Source of the DNA: Mycosarcoma maydis
Taxonomy: Eukaryota; Basidiomycota; Ustilaginomycetes; Ustilaginales
Assembly: GCF_000328475.2 (NCBI RefSeq)
Contig: NC_026496.1
Coordinates: 496,001-560,000 of the forward strand
DNA length: 64,000 nt
Reading direction: 5' to 3'
Below the pieces are notes generated by a model. The model worked only from the letters and a program-made list of their open reading frames with translations. It did no database searches and was not told where the DNA came from. Shown here piece after piece: positions 21,442 to 32,515 of this stretch (the first letter of the stretch is position 1; each line of letters opens with the position of its first letter). Made by a program: the position numbers and the translations under genes.

Positions 21442-23556
21442 TCAATGCGGGGCGGTATGGTTGCAAGTGTCGAGTAGGTCAAGCTGGATGGGCCGAGGTT
21501 GGACGATGCGGATGTCTTGCTGGGTCTGGCGCGTGCAAGCTGACTGGCACTGTTGGTGAGGATGCGAAGATAGTGTTGCGGACGGCAGGGATGGGTCGTG
21601 GATCACTGCGGTTCGGGGATCTTGCAAGTTGTCATTGAGACCCTTTTCTGAATCATGAGCAGCACGCCGGGCGTCAACGGGAGCGAAGCGTTGGTCCACG
21701 TGATCATGCATCTGGACCTCGGCCATCAAGAAGCATGCACCCCATCCTACGGCAGCAAATGGAATGAGGAGTAGCCATACATGTCTCAACGCAAGGCTAT
21801 ACACGCTACGCACAGCGAAGCTGGCGTCAGGAGTCAAATGACGAAGTGCACCAAAATGCATCGAGTAGGGTGATGCGATATCTTGAATGTTGAACGGAAG
21901 TGAACCATTGGCGACTAGTGCTTGAATCGTCGATGACTTGATGGCGTTGTGTACCGAAGATTGAAAGACCGCTTCGGCCAGCATGATTCCGAGAGTTTGA
22001 CCAAACGATGCAAAGAAGAGTTGCAGCGCTAGCGCTTTAGACGCCATCTCGACAGCGACGGATGCAAGCACGGGGAATTGGGGTGCCACAAACAGAATGC
22101 CACAACCGATGGCGATCGGAAACTGAACCAGAATCCACGTCGCTGCACCCGTCTCGACGCGTAGTAGCAAGAGCAACGGTACACCGAGCACAGTCAAGAA
22201 CCAGCCAAGATGGTTTTGCGGTACGTAGCGTTGTGACACTTCGATGCTGATCGCAAATCCGATCGCGCTCAAAGCGACGGTGCAGCTGAACGGCAATACC
22301 ATCCAACCAGACATGATAGTCGACGAAAGTTTGACCGCTTGGAAGTACGTAGGGATGACATAGATGATGGCCATTGTGACGACGCCGTGTGCAAAGCTGG
22401 TGATGTGTGCGCTGAGCGCAGTACGGTTCGACAGCAACGCCCTTGGTACAGTCGGGTTTTGCAGACGAAAGAGCTCCACGTAGAAAAATGCGCCAAACAG
22501 GAGGATGGATAGCACCAAAGGCACCAACACCGTAGCGCTCGACCACGCATATTTGGCACCGCCCCACGTCAATGCCAAACCGAGCGCAACGGTAGCGCCG
22601 ATCAAGAGAGCGTTACCGGACCAATCCATGCGTTTCAACTTGGACTTGACGTCGGACTTGGGTGTCTTCATGTTCATGAATACGCCGATCATGATAATCG
22701 CGATCACGGTGATGGGTATGTTTAACCAGAACAACCACCTCCATCGATTCTTGCGAGAAAAGACGCCGCCAATGGGTGGACCGATGGCACTTGCGCCTGC
22801 CCAAACAACACCGAGGATGCCCTCATAGGTACCTCTCTGCGCCAACGGCACCAGATCCGCCACGACGATCTCGGCGAGGCTGATAATACCACCGTCACCA
22901 ATGCCCTGTAGTACACGACCGGCGATCATCATGTCGAGCGAATTACTGGCGCCGCAGACGACACTACCAAAGAGAAAGAAGAAGAGCGAGGTGAGCAGAA
23001 TAGCTTTTCTGCCCCAGATCTCGCACAATCCACCAGTGAGAGGTAGAATGGCCATGCCGGCAATTGTATACGCTGCACCGATCCAGATGTAGGTGCCTGC
23101 AGCACCGGAAGTGGCTCCATTATTAGCAGTTGGTGGTCTGGGTGCAACGTGATGATGGTTTCTAAAATGGATTGCGTCGTCTTGCAGATCGGCAACAATG
23201 GTTGGCAACGCCGTCGAGACCGTGGTCAGATCTAGCGCGCTCAGAAACGACGATACGCACAGCGCCGAAAACACGAGCAAAAAGTGAAGTCGTTTACCGA
23301 CGCTTTTGCTTAGACTTGATCTTGTCTCGATGCTCTCGCAAGAAGTTGGGTAGCGATCCGATGCGAAATTGTGCGGAGTGGATTGCATCGTATCCATGGA
23401 TATCGTGCAGACGTCCTGGTTCGCGACGTAGGATGGTGGTGCTGGATACGGTGCGAGCAAAGGTGGGTTCGACGTCGACGTGTGTAGCAACGACTCGTGA
23501 CTGCTGCTCCCAGCGTTTTCGACTACTGCACCAGCTCGCTCTTGCCCAGCTGTCAT
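21442..23556 (-). CDS. MFS transporter, DHA2-like 14-TM drug/proton antiporter
   Basis: 704 residues from the first ATG at 23556; the frame upstream begins only with GTG. The first helix carries SALDLTTVSTALPTIVADL, which matches the family's first-helix motif. The loop after helix 2 has GGLCEIWGRKAIL (motif A), and helix 5 carries the GAIGPPIGG-like motif C (here SAIGPPIGGVF). Helix count and length fit the 14-TM drug:H+ antiporters, which export toxic compounds or siderophores, or move basic amino acids at the vacuole. The substrate cannot be chosen from sequence. A short insert rich in His and Pro sits in the first extracellular loop. The hydrophilic C-terminal tail of about 90 residues is unusually long. 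It converges with the NRAMP gene. Confidence 0.9.
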   Translation of the reverse strand: MTAGQERAGAVVENAGSSSHESLLHTSTSNPPLLAPYPAPPSYVANQDVCTISMDTMQSTPHNFASDRYPTSCESIETRSSLSKSVGKRLHFLLVFSALCVSSFLSALDLTTVSTALPTIVADLQDDAIHFRNHHHVAPRPPTANNGATSGAAGTYIWIGAAYTIAGMAILPLTGGLCEIWGRKAILLTSLFFFLFGSVVCGASNSLDMMIAGRVLQGIGDGGIISLAEIVVADLVPLAQRGTYEGILGVVWAGASAIGPPIGGVFSRKNRWRWLFWLNIPITVIAIIMIGVFMNMKTPKSDVKSKLKRMDWSGNALLIGATVALGLALTWGGAKYAWSSATVLVPLVLSILLFGAFFYVELFRLQNPTVPRALLSNRTALSAHITSFAHGVVTMAIIYVIPTYFQAVKLSSTIMSGWMVLPFSCTVALSAIGFAISIEVSQRYVPQNHLGWFLTVLGVPLLLLLRVETGAATWILVQFPIAIGCGILFVAPQFPVLASVAVEMASKALALQLFFASFGQTLGIMLAEAVFQSSVHNAIKSSTIQALVANGSLPFNIQDIASPYSMHFGALRHLTPDASFAVRSVYSLALRHVWLLLIPFAAVGWGACFLMAEVQMHDHVDQRFAPVDARRAAHDSEKGLNDNLQDPRTAVIHDPSLPSATLSSHPHQQCQSACTRQTQQDIRIVQPRPIQLDLLDTCNHTAPH

Positions 23557-25031
23557 GATGGTACCGAGCCTGTGCAAAGACACGAACGCAGCTTAGCGTC
23601 AATGTAGATGCAGCTCAAGTGCTCGCTCGTGTGTTATTTGCTGTCAGAGACTGGTGTGGGGCTTGGTGGTGACGGTGGGCAAGAGAAATTGTGCTCGTGA
23701 CAGATGGCGTGAGGACCAAACCGTCGAATGCAGCGTCTTCTGGAGAGTTGCTCTGGACAAGACCAAAGTGGACTAAGCTGCGGCTAGGACGATTGTATTT
23801 CTACAACCAAAATGGAAATTGCGTGCAGCGGTGGTCAAGTAGCGGACAATGAGAGATTGTTTGGACGACGCTGTAGTGTGTGGCTGTGTGAGAGGTGGGG
23901 AGAGCAAAGTAGAGGTACGTTTTCGGTTGCTTGTGCGTGGCTTGAGATGGTCAAAGTGCCAAGAACGGGAGCGGAAAACAAGCAAGCAGGTAGGTAAGTA
24001 CAAACAGAAGTGAATGCAAGACGTTGAGCAGCAAGGGGGATGATGGAACGTCGACAAGTCGGCAACGCGAACCCGATTGGGGCCCAAGTGGAGCAGCCTT
24101 TACGATTCGCGATTGACGATTCCCCGAGGTGCACTGCTGTCGAGCAAGCGCATGTGATAGGTGTGGCTTTAAGCTCAGCACTCGACTCGGTGCTTGCAAG
24201 CGTAGGCTTCTGGCGGACTGGCGTCAAGGTCAGCGCTGTAGCGCTTGAGGCATAGCAGCATTTGATTGGTGATTGATACACGACGCCGCAGCCCCGGCAA
24301 GCTGATCGAGGGCGTGGAATATGCAGACTGCAAACGCAGAGTCACAAGGCAGCCAAGTTTGAGCTTGTCGAAGCGCACACGGGTTGAGGATGGCGCAAAG
24401 GAATAGCAAAGCGGCGCGAGCTCAAGTTGGGGATACTTTGCACGGCTTGAAGCATAGAATTGGATTATACTACTTCACAGCCTCTTCTAAGCCATCTGTA
24501 AGAGTGGCCAGCTTTGACAGCGGCACGATGAGTGGTGAAATGCAAGGGCAGGTTTGATCTAAGTTAACTTGACTATTACAACAAGCACACAAGGCGGTGT
24601 CGACGCTGCATGGCCACAGCCCGCCCGCTCGGGAACAAGAAAAGCTTCGGTCTTGGTCGATTCCAGAAAAGCGACGCAGAAATGCACACGTGGGTGTTTG
24701 CGAGAACGAGGCAAGAACGGACATGAAAGGCGACCAACGATGTTTGTGCTGTGGATGAGCTGTGAGCTGTGGGCTGCGGGCTGGAATTGAAATTCCAACT
24801 CCGTGTCATACTAGAGCGTTAGCGTGCACCAAGAGGCGTTGCCAGAGACAAGCGTAGACGTGTCGGTCAGTGAGTGAATGTACATGTAAGACATGCATTC
24901 AGATTGGTAGCGCACCCCCAAACGAACCGACCCAAGTTGAAGTGCTCACCAAACTGTGCGCGCAGATGGAATGTTGGAAGCACTGTTGGATGGGCGTTTG
25001 TTGATGCGTCAACTGAGCGAGCATTCCAGAC

Positions 25032-25063
25032 GCAAGCTCGCAAGCTCGCAAGCTCGCAAGCTG
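25032..25063. repeat. (GCAAGCTC)n minisatellite, 4 copies
   Basis: Four tandem copies of an 8-bp unit, the last with one changed base. Confidence 0.9.
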
Positions 25064-25775
25064 GGAGAAGGCGCGAAGTGAGGCGCAAGCCGGCCTGCCG
25101 AGAAGCTGTCGAAACCGGCAGGACGAACGGCATTACAGGTAAAATAGCGAACCAAGCCAACTAATCACGAATGGTGCCAAAACGACTTGCTGGCTGTCTG
25201 TTAGCTGAGCAGCGTGAGCAGCGGGAATGTGGACTGAGGGGTTCTAGATCTAAACTCACTTGACTCGGCTAGCTAGTCAAGAATTGATCGACAGACGCCG
25301 CCAACGCGGACGAGAGACGTCAAACCAGCGTCAACGGAAGTCCAACGCTGCTTTTCGCGGTTCAAAGTGCGAGACATTCACGATTGCCGATTAATAATTC
25401 GTGATTGTGCAGCAATTTTGCCCAGGTCGTCAATCTTTGCCCTGGTCTAGCCGCTGTGGGGTGCGGGCAGAGGCTGGTCAATTTTATTATTTTTTTTTTT
25501 TGTTTTTCAAACGAGTCGACACTTTCGAATCACGGATACATATTAATAAACAAGATGCGATACTTGATTTACAACTGACGCACATTCACGATTTTGCACG
25601 TGTCTCCGGAATTCCGTTGTTTTAAAAGCACAGCTCTCTTTTCGGCATTTCAACATTTCGACGGTCGTGATGCGACCCGCTTCGGCTTGATCCGTCAGCC
25701 GCGTTCCAACGTTGCAATCGTGAATCCAAACATGACGTGCCTCGTCTACCGCCTACGCTCCAAGTTGGCATCCCT

Positions 25776-25877
25776 TTCAATCACAATCAAAATCACAATC
25801 ACAAACTGTGAATCGTGAATGTGGTTTGGAAAGTGAGATTGGCAAAACAGAGATTCACATTCACGATTCCCGATTTT
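25776..25877. repeat. Heptamer-word cluster
   Basis: Copies of AATCACA, GTGAATC and ATTCACGA words lie in both orientations around a short unique stretch. Confidence 0.7.
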
Positions 25878-26173
25878 CCAGACCAACAACCCAACTATTC
25901 ACGATTTAAATATACTATAATATCAACAAAGATTCTAGTATTAATAATTAATCACCAATAACGTTTACTGGTGACCCCCTTTTTGAATCACTCGCCGACT
26001 TGCCGAAGGCTGAACCGACGGCATCCAATTCCAGCCGAAATCTGAGCAGAATAAGAATCACGAATCGTGAATCACAGAATGGAAAAGAAAAAAGCGCTGT
26101 CCAGTTGCACTGATGGATCGTACACTGGTCTCATGCCGAAGCGTTATGCATCATGTCCGCTGCGCTATGGCCG

Positions 26174-26222
26174 CTTTGCTTTCGCTTTGCTTTCGCTTTG
26201 CTTTCGCTTTGCTTTCGCTTTG
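26174..26222. repeat. (CTTTGCTTTCG)n minisatellite, about 4.4 copies
   Basis: A perfect 11-bp tandem repeat in an intergenic region. Confidence 0.93.
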
Positions 26223-27343
26223 ACTCGCAGGAAAGCAATGAGCAGGAAACGTGGGCAATTTAGGTTGGTCGTTTTTGGACATGGGCCATCCCACCTCGAC
26301 GCTCTGTCACTTTGGCCACCAATGTCAAACCAAACAACCAAAGTGGACATCCGTGGTGGTCGACTTGGTGCCTGTTCATCCCGCCCCCCTGCCCTTTTCA
26401 TATCTTGCATGTGTTCTAGGCTGCCAGCGGCTGCCAGCGTCTGTCAAGCGTTGGTCGTAAATCAAGTCAAGCTATCAGCTAGCTTAGCAGCCGTCAGTGT
26501 TTCGCACTTACACTTTGCACAGCTCCTTTGTTCCTCAGTCTTCGGCCCCATGACTTTGCGCCCGTTGGCACCACCAACCAAATCAGTATCCTTGTCTTTG
26601 CTCTCAGCTCGCATCTTGCGCGCATCAGCCGACTTACCTCAGCTGTTACCCCCCTCCCCACCGGCTGACCTTCTGTCCAGAATCTGAAAATGAAGAAAAT
26701 AGTGAACAGCCTGGCCCCCCATCGTACTGCTGGCCTGTCCAGAGCTCCGCATTCTGCACCCATCCTTGTGCATAAGCTTGACTTGCTCCCAATACAGCCA
26801 GCAGACACGCTCAGCCGGTGGGTCCTTCTTTCGAGTCAAGCTACATGTTGCGCAACAGCCAATCAGCCCTCTCTGCATCTCCCAACGCGTTTGAGACCAG
26901 GCTACACCAGTCTCGAGGCCTCGAATGTCTCGATGCATGCCTCTCCGAGTGTCAACCCTTGCACTGCTGCCCTTCCAGCGACGTAACCCAGCAGCCACAG
27001 CTGCTGACGAGAGCTGCACACGCTTCGTCCCTTGCTTTGAGCCCCACAGCTGCAAAGTGCAACTCTTCGCTCGCCCGCCAATGTGAAACCCAAACATCTT
27101 CTGGCTTTCCGCTCCCCCATCAACCTCCTGTCACCTCGATCGTCCCCCTCCCAGCCAGCGACGTTTCTTCATAAAACTCGTAGCTCGAGCTTGCACACAT
27201 TCTCCCCTTCCACCATCATCATCATCTTTCTGCTCCTCCCCCTTCCCTCTTTTCCATCCCGAGCGCTCCTCGTCTCTCACTCTGCTCAATCCCTACTTAG
27301 TCCTGCTCTCTCTGCGCCTCGGCCAAGCCTACTCAACTCTGTC

Positions 27344-28798
27344 ATGAGCTCGACTCGCAGCCCCTCGCCAAGCGGCACCGAACGCTCCTCTGCTACCGAC
27401 ACTTCGTCCGATGCAACCAGCATCGTTGAATCCATCTCAAATCTTCACACCGACGACGACACCATCGTGCGCGAACAAACCATTCAAGACGTACTCAACG
27501 GTTCTCGCATCCTCGTCACCGGTGCTGCTGGCTTTGTCGGAGCTGCTCTCCTCCATCGACTGCTGACCGACCAGAGCTTCAACGTAAAGCAGATCGTTGC
27601 CATCGTGCGAGCAAAAACCCCACAAGATGCGCTCAAACGTCTACCCAAGGCAGTTCACCACCACGCTGAGCCCGAGTGCAACGGTGCGCTCGCCAAACTT
27701 GTCGTCGTCAACGGTGACTGTGCTCGTCCCAACTTTGGTCTCGACGAAAAAGAGTTTGAAAAGGTCCGCAAGACCGAGATCGTCATCCACTGTGCCGGTG
27801 ATACCCGCTTCACACTCCCCATCTCCAAGGCGTTTGAAGCCATGGCGGATCTGGCCTACTTTACCGCTCGTTTCTCGCTGCTCACCTGGAATGTCAAGAC
27901 TCACATTCACGTATCGACCACCTTTGTCGGATGGTACCTCAACAACGGCTCGCTCGTCTCCGAGACCTTGACCCCTCAGGGGTGTGGAACTCGCGTTGAC
28001 GAGCAGTCTGAACACGTCAACACTTACTTCCAAGCCAAGACGTATGCCGAATCGTGCGTCAACTCGCTCTTCACCTCACAGGTGGGCCGAAAGCTGCACG
28101 GAAAGGCGTGCCGTATCGTTCGATTGGCCACGCTTGGTCCAGCGATCGACTTTCCGCGTCCAGCGTGGGGTGCCGGTCATCCGTCAAGCCCCGTATGCGC
28201 TGCTTTGGCCGCCCAAGTGGTGGACCCCAGCCTGGTGTTCCCCAACGCCGGTCTGGACGTGATTCCGGTCGACATTGCCGTCAACCAGATCCTTGCCATT
28301 ACCGCATCCGCACATGCACTCCAGAAGCTCCCCACAACGCACCGTCTTCATCCTAAGAACCCCGCCGCCATCACAAGCAAGCATCTCGCCGAAGTGCCGT
28401 GTTACCACGTCGCTTGTGGTCGCGGCGACCAAGCTCGAATCCCTATGACGCTCCTCAATGCCGAAAACGTGAAAATCGAAGAACCTTACATCCCCACCGC
28501 CAACCTGCTCAAAGTGTACGACCCGTTCATCACAAAGATTGTCGAATTCGACGTCGCGCGTACCCGCACCGTGCTCGGTCTTGGCGCGCTCGTTGCCGAT
28601 CAAGAGCGCAAAATCAATAAGGCGACCATCGCAGATTTGCCGCTCAAACATGCTTCTCTCCAACTCGACATTATCAAGTCGATCCAAGAGCGTTTCGGAC
28701 ATCAGGACCTTGAGGGCTGGACAGGCTACCTCCAGCAGGTCCGAGACCAGATGGAGGCTATGGGCCCTCGCTCCGACTGGGAGACGTTTGTCGACTAG
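27344..28798 (+). CDS. NAD(P)-binding protein, fatty acyl-CoA reductase / male-sterility type
   Basis: 484 residues from the ATG at 27344. The frame runs further upstream but begins with GTG and lies in CT-rich promoter-like DNA. The Rossmann motif TGAAGFVG is at 59-66. The extended-SDR catalytic pair Y-x3-K is YFQAK (Y228, K232). The segments ILVTGAAGFVGAALLHRLL and VHVSTTFVGWYLN-like IHVSTTFVGWYLNNG fit the NAD_binding_4 family. Members reduce activated fatty acids to alcohols or aldehydes, or act on other CoA or carrier-bound acyl groups. The substrate is unknown here. There is no adenylation or carrier domain, so it is not an Lys2-type enzyme. A C-terminal membrane anchor is not evident. 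It converges with the amine oxidase gene. Confidence 0.78.
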   Translation: MSSTRSPSPSGTERSSATDTSSDATSIVESISNLHTDDDTIVREQTIQDVLNGSRILVTGAAGFVGAALLHRLLTDQSFNVKQIVAIVRAKTPQDALKRLPKAVHHHAEPECNGALAKLVVVNGDCARPNFGLDEKEFEKVRKTEIVIHCAGDTRFTLPISKAFEAMADLAYFTARFSLLTWNVKTHIHVSTTFVGWYLNNGSLVSETLTPQGCGTRVDEQSEHVNTYFQAKTYAESCVNSLFTSQVGRKLHGKACRIVRLATLGPAIDFPRPAWGAGHPSSPVCAALAAQVVDPSLVFPNAGLDVIPVDIAVNQILAITASAHALQKLPTTHRLHPKNPAAITSKHLAEVPCYHVACGRGDQARIPMTLLNAENVKIEEPYIPTANLLKVYDPFITKIVEFDVARTRTVLGLGALVADQERKINKATIADLPLKHASLQLDIIKSIQERFGHQDLEGWTGYLQQVRDQMEAMGPRSDWETFVD

Positions 28799-29252
28799 CT
28801 CATGACTATCGACGCCTTCACACCCTGCATACCCACACTTTTTGTCGCTTGATCCTTGCGGTTACGTAGATCGTCACTCGTCTTGTTGTAATCAATGAAT
28901 AGCCGTGTTACATTATCTGCCTCCTACCGTTCAGAGAGCCAAGCCTGCGATTTGTGATTGGTGCGTTCGTTGATGTTTACGTCGACCCGAGCTGTGCGTG
29001 GCAAGTAGCCAAGTGTTCCCTTAACTTGGTGTGACATTACAATCGTGAATGAAAAGTGCAGTGCATCGAGTCAGAACAGAGGTATAAGTCGACATTGTGA
29101 AAATGGCAAGACAGACAGAACCGGATGCAAGACGGCGAAATGGGTCTCAAGCAATCACAAATCATGAATACCACTCGACAAGCTGAGGTCAAATGCAACG
29201 AATCGAGAGGGTTGACAAACGTGAATACCGACCAAGCTTGGCTTGCACACGC
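28799..29252. other. Convergent 3' intergenic region
   Basis: Lies between the 3' ends of the reductase-like gene and the amine oxidase gene. It has a few heptamer words (near 29040 and 29155) and no gene. Confidence 0.6.
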
Positions 29253-30863
29253 TTAGGGCTGAAAAGTGGAAATGATACGCGAAGCTACGCGCCTGCCGGA
29301 GAGCAAGGCACCTTCCATGTAGCCCTGCCAAATCTCGCTGGTGGCGTCACCAGCAAAGTAGAGGTTGCCAATCTTGGACATTTCGTCGCGCTCGTCCTCA
29401 TCGAAGCTGGTGAGCACTCCGGGAGGATTGAAAGAGCCATAGCCTCCTGTGGCATAAGGAGCGAGCGTCCAGTTCATCTCGTGCACGTGGGTAGCATTGA
29501 GCGCCTCGCACCCAAACACGCTCGCGAGAAACTCGAGCACAATCTTCTTGCGCGTCTCAGCATCTGCGTTCTGATGTACAAACCGACGAGAGTTGTTTCC
29601 CAGCACAAACGCAACAATCACTCCCTGCTTGGCGTCCGCAGGCGAGTTGTCATACGTCATCTGAACCGGGCTCATACCGTCAGCGTTGATCATGGCACCA
29701 CTCAGTCCAGCCGCACGCCAAAAGGGCGAAGCGTAGCTGACGTTGAACTTGATCGCTGAGCCCATCGGTTGACGACGGTAGTACTGAATCAGACCGGACG
29801 GCAAAGCTGGCTGGAAGTCCATCTGGCAGATCAACGGTCGAGGCGGAGTGATGATGACAACAGGCGCCTTGACACTCAGTCCCTGCACGGTCGAGACCTC
29901 GTAGAAAGCGTCTTGGCCCAATGCTGCGCCTTGATCGGATGCGCGATGGATGTTGAGCACCTTTTGATTGAGTTGGAGCGTATGCTTCGGTAGACGCGCT
30001 GCAAGACGCTCACTGATGGATTGCGGGCCTTGAACGATACGCGTCGTCTGCGCATCGCTCAACACTTGCTCGATATCTCCACCTGCACCCGCCACGGTGG
30101 CAAGAAGGTCCAAGAAGCTGATCGATTCCGAGTCTTCCGCATACACGGCTTTGATGGCCATTCGAAAGAGCTGCTTGCCCTCTGTTGTCCACATGGCGTC
30201 ATCGATCCAACAGCCGATGGATCGTTCGTCCCAGTATCGCGCATTCTTGGCCTGACACGGTGTCTTTGCAGGTACACCTTTGGATAGGCTGTTGATCTTG
30301 CGCGTGGCCATGAGAAGATCGAGCGATGCGAGCACACCGCAGGGAATCATGTTCTTGTACGACTTGATCTTGCCGTCGGTGGAGCGGTAGATGCTGCGTC
30401 CCTGATCGTACGTGTCGTGCGTATCCAGACCGAGCTCTTTGATGAGCTTCAGGATCTGATTCTGTCCAGGGCCGATCCATTGACCGCCCATTTCGACCAC
30501 GTTGCCATCATCCAGACGCACATCGAGCGTCCTGCCACCGACGCGGTCATTTGCCTCGAGCACCCTAACACCCAGGCCAGCTCTAACGAGCTCATCGGCC
30601 GCGATCAGCCCGGACAAGCCAGCACCGATGATGATCACATCCACATCGCCCGTCCGTGTTAGCTTGGTGGTCCAAGCACCAGACTTGGCCGTTGTGGTGT
30701 CTGTGCATCGTGAGGCGACAGTGGTCGAGTCGCTCTCGGACGGCCGATCCTTGTGCGAAACTCGATCTTTGGATGTCGATGTTGACTGACCCTTGCTGGT
30801 ACAAGGCTTGGACTGATTCCAAGTACCAGAGCCAGGCAGCCACGCTGGTCTTTTCCAAGCCAT
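29253..30863 (-). CDS. Flavin-containing amine oxidase (MAO family)
   Basis: Oxidises an amine to an aldehyde with release of hydrogen peroxide (family). 536 residues from the ATG at 30863; the frame upstream starts with GTG. The FAD-binding motif GAGLSG is at 80-85, with the ribose-binding Glu in VLEAND (E103), followed by GGRT. The C-terminal FAD segment is GNLYFAGDATS followed by GYMEGALLSGRR. In animal MAO the flavin is attached through a cysteine in an SGGC-like segment. The matching position here reads ATGGYGS, without Cys, so the flavin is probably non-covalent, as in Aspergillus MAO-N. No peroxisomal signal is seen at the end (STFQP). A hydrophilic N-terminal extension of about 70 residues is of unknown use. 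Confidence 0.9.
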   Translation of the reverse strand: MAWKRPAWLPGSGTWNQSKPCTSKGQSTSTSKDRVSHKDRPSESDSTTVASRCTDTTTAKSGAWTTKLTRTGDVDVIIIGAGLSGLIAADELVRAGLGVRVLEANDRVGGRTLDVRLDDGNVVEMGGQWIGPGQNQILKLIKELGLDTHDTYDQGRSIYRSTDGKIKSYKNMIPCGVLASLDLLMATRKINSLSKGVPAKTPCQAKNARYWDERSIGCWIDDAMWTTEGKQLFRMAIKAVYAEDSESISFLDLLATVAGAGGDIEQVLSDAQTTRIVQGPQSISERLAARLPKHTLQLNQKVLNIHRASDQGAALGQDAFYEVSTVQGLSVKAPVVIITPPRPLICQMDFQPALPSGLIQYYRRQPMGSAIKFNVSYASPFWRAAGLSGAMINADGMSPVQMTYDNSPADAKQGVIVAFVLGNNSRRFVHQNADAETRKKIVLEFLASVFGCEALNATHVHEMNWTLAPYATGGYGSFNPPGVLTSFDEDERDEMSKIGNLYFAGDATSEIWQGYMEGALLSGRRVASRIISTFQP

Positions 30864-31833
30864 CGTGCGTCTGCACGCCGAAAAAGCAAGCGACTGTCTG
30901 TGTAGAGGAGAGCGCACGCAACAGGACGGGACGCGAAGCTGCGAATACAAACAATGGCGGTAGTCGGTAGTTGTCACAGTGGAAGCGAGAAGAGTCGAAT
31001 TCGTGAGTAGGTCACCTTAACCCAGATGAAATGAGGTAACTTATGCGGTAACTTAGCACAATCACAAATCGTGAATTCTCCTGTCTCAACCAGCCGCGCT
31101 ATTTTTTTAAAAACTTTATTTATTGATAACTTAGTCGTGAATGTGAATTACTGATAAGTTAGCATTCGTGATTCACGTTGCACGGCCACATCGCAATCTG
31201 TGAGTCACAGTCACGAGTCTCGGCAACACCACGCGCGGCATCACATTGGACCGCCGGCAGCTACAATCGTGAATTTACGAGTTTGCCACTCCACATTTCT
31301 GTAGACGCTCGCTTCTTCTGTACACAGCCCCCCTTTTTTAAACATGTTTTTATGTTTTCTATCAATCAAGAATCACGAATCGGAATGCATCCACGCATAA
31401 GCGTCGTGGACTTCTGTGCTTTTCTGTGCTTCAAATTTACCTCGTCAAGCGAATTCGCTACCCTTACAGTACACTTTTTTTTAGTCACGAGTCGTGAGTT
31501 GCTTCGAGCCTGTGGTCATGCAGACGACATCTGGTCGTCCATGGATGGCTCTTGCCAACAAAGCACTAACTTAACCTCTCTATCTCTTGCCGAACGCATG
31601 ACTCGTCAGAGCTACACCCACCAACTCGTGACTGTGGCTTCCGTGGCTGTCTTGGATCCTACCTCGTCACAGCTTTGTTTTGCCGTCGACAACGCAACAG
31701 CCTGTGGTCTGGGCCTAGACGCGCGAGTCCATGTGATGCTCGTCCTTGCTTTTCCACTCTCACGATGGAAATGCCGCGCTCCATGCTGTGCCAACATAAT
31801 GCAATTGTCTTTCTGAATCGTGTGGTCACGTGA
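30864..31833. other. Intergenic region, 1.0 kb
   Basis: Upstream of the amine oxidase gene (-) and of the tRNA gene (+). It contains T-rich runs (31099-31130, 31329-31340, 31477-31484) and heptamer words (31060, 31135-31180, 31265, 31370). No protein gene is supported. Confidence 0.55.
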
Positions 31834-31933
31834 GGGCCAATCGTATAGTGGCTTATTATGCTGTCTTAGGGCACACTCGTATTCGCAAGCACTAAGTTGA
31901 CAGAGGTCCCCGGTTCGATTCCGGGTTGGCCCC
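31834..31933 (+). tRNA. tRNA-Pro (anticodon AGG) with a 26-nt intron
   Basis: The acceptor stem GGGCCAA (31834-31840) pairs perfectly with TTGGCCC (31926-31932), with discriminator C as in eukaryotic tRNA-Pro. The anticodon stem is CTGTC (31861-31865) with GACAG (31899-31903). The loop starts TTAGGG with AGG at 31868-31870. A 26-nt intron (31872-31897) sits one base 3' of the anticodon, the standard nuclear position, and removal gives the loop TTAGGGT. The T arm is CCCGG TTCGATT CCGGG (31909-31925), which includes the B box. The mature length is 74 nt. The D stem is weak. A T5 run follows 8 nt later. Confidence 0.94.
31872..31897 (+). other. tRNA-Pro intron
   Basis: 26 nt between positions 37 and 38 of the tRNA, bounded by a perfect 5-bp anticodon stem. 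It would be removed by the tRNA splicing endonuclease. Confidence 0.88.
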
Positions 31934-32515
31934 CGCTTCCTTTTTGCAACTCCTCAGAAGCTCATTTTTCCTCACCTGCAGTTGTGAGGCAGCCAGCTTG
32001 ACGAGCCAAATTTAGATGCCAAGTCACGTGGACGATAGACGAAATAGGCGCTGCTCTCCAGCTGTATTGACTCATGACTCAACACATCCGAGTGAGGGAA
32101 GAAACAATTTGCTCTATTCTGCTGAGGTTGAGCCTCGATTCCCCAACTGAGTTAGTCCTTGAGGTTTTGTAGGGCTTTCCTCATAGGACCCCAGAGGGAC
32201 TTTTCACTTCGGCACGCGGGCTAAACGTCCTTGCGTATGGTTTCTGCATCAGAACTGAGGCCTTTACCTAGTCTTCTCAACCACTACTTGACGGCAGTCT
32301 GCATGGTCCGCTATTCAACGCCTCGGACGGACAAATCGTCAGGAAGAGCGTGGAGCACCGAGGCAAAATCCGACCGCTGATCCGCTTTGAAACCGTCTGG
32401 AGCCGTTGATTTGGTTTGTTTTGTTTTTGATTTCGTATACCGACCGAAGCCTATGGGGCTCATATTGGAGACGATATACTAAAATACAGGCGGTGAATGG
32501 ATATATTACATGTAG
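31934..32515. other. Region between tRNA and first LTR element
   Basis: About 580 bp with no recognisable gene. It could include more decayed transposon sequence, because the left edge of the neighbouring element is not sharp. Confidence 0.5.
31941..31945 (+). terminator. RNA polymerase III terminator
   Basis: A TTTTT run lies 8 nt after the tRNA discriminator base. Confidence 0.8.

Larger units (their letters stand above)
23557..27343. other. Intergenic region, 3.8 kb
   Basis: The longest non-coding space outside the transposon island. It holds an 8-bp minisatellite (25032-25063), an 11-bp minisatellite (26174-26222), a T-rich run near 25482-25507, an AT-rich segment (about 25900-25970) and heptamer words (24105, 25380, 25776-25877, 26055). 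The final 150 bp are CT-rich and probably the promoter and 5' UTR of the reductase-like gene. Open frames here start with non-ATG codons and show no recognisable protein. Confidence 0.55.

Noticed and set aside
26067..26687. 206-codon frame as a gene
   Set aside because: Begins with GTG inside a repeat word and runs through an 11-bp minisatellite. Composition is not protein-like.
27344..30863. Metabolic gene cluster made of the reductase-like protein, amine oxidase, MFS transporter and regulator
   Set aside because: The genes are far apart, mixed in orientation, and no backbone enzyme (polyketide, peptide or terpene synthase) is present.
31178..31816. 212-codon frame as a gene
   Set aside because: Begins with TTG and encodes the translated repeat words at several places.
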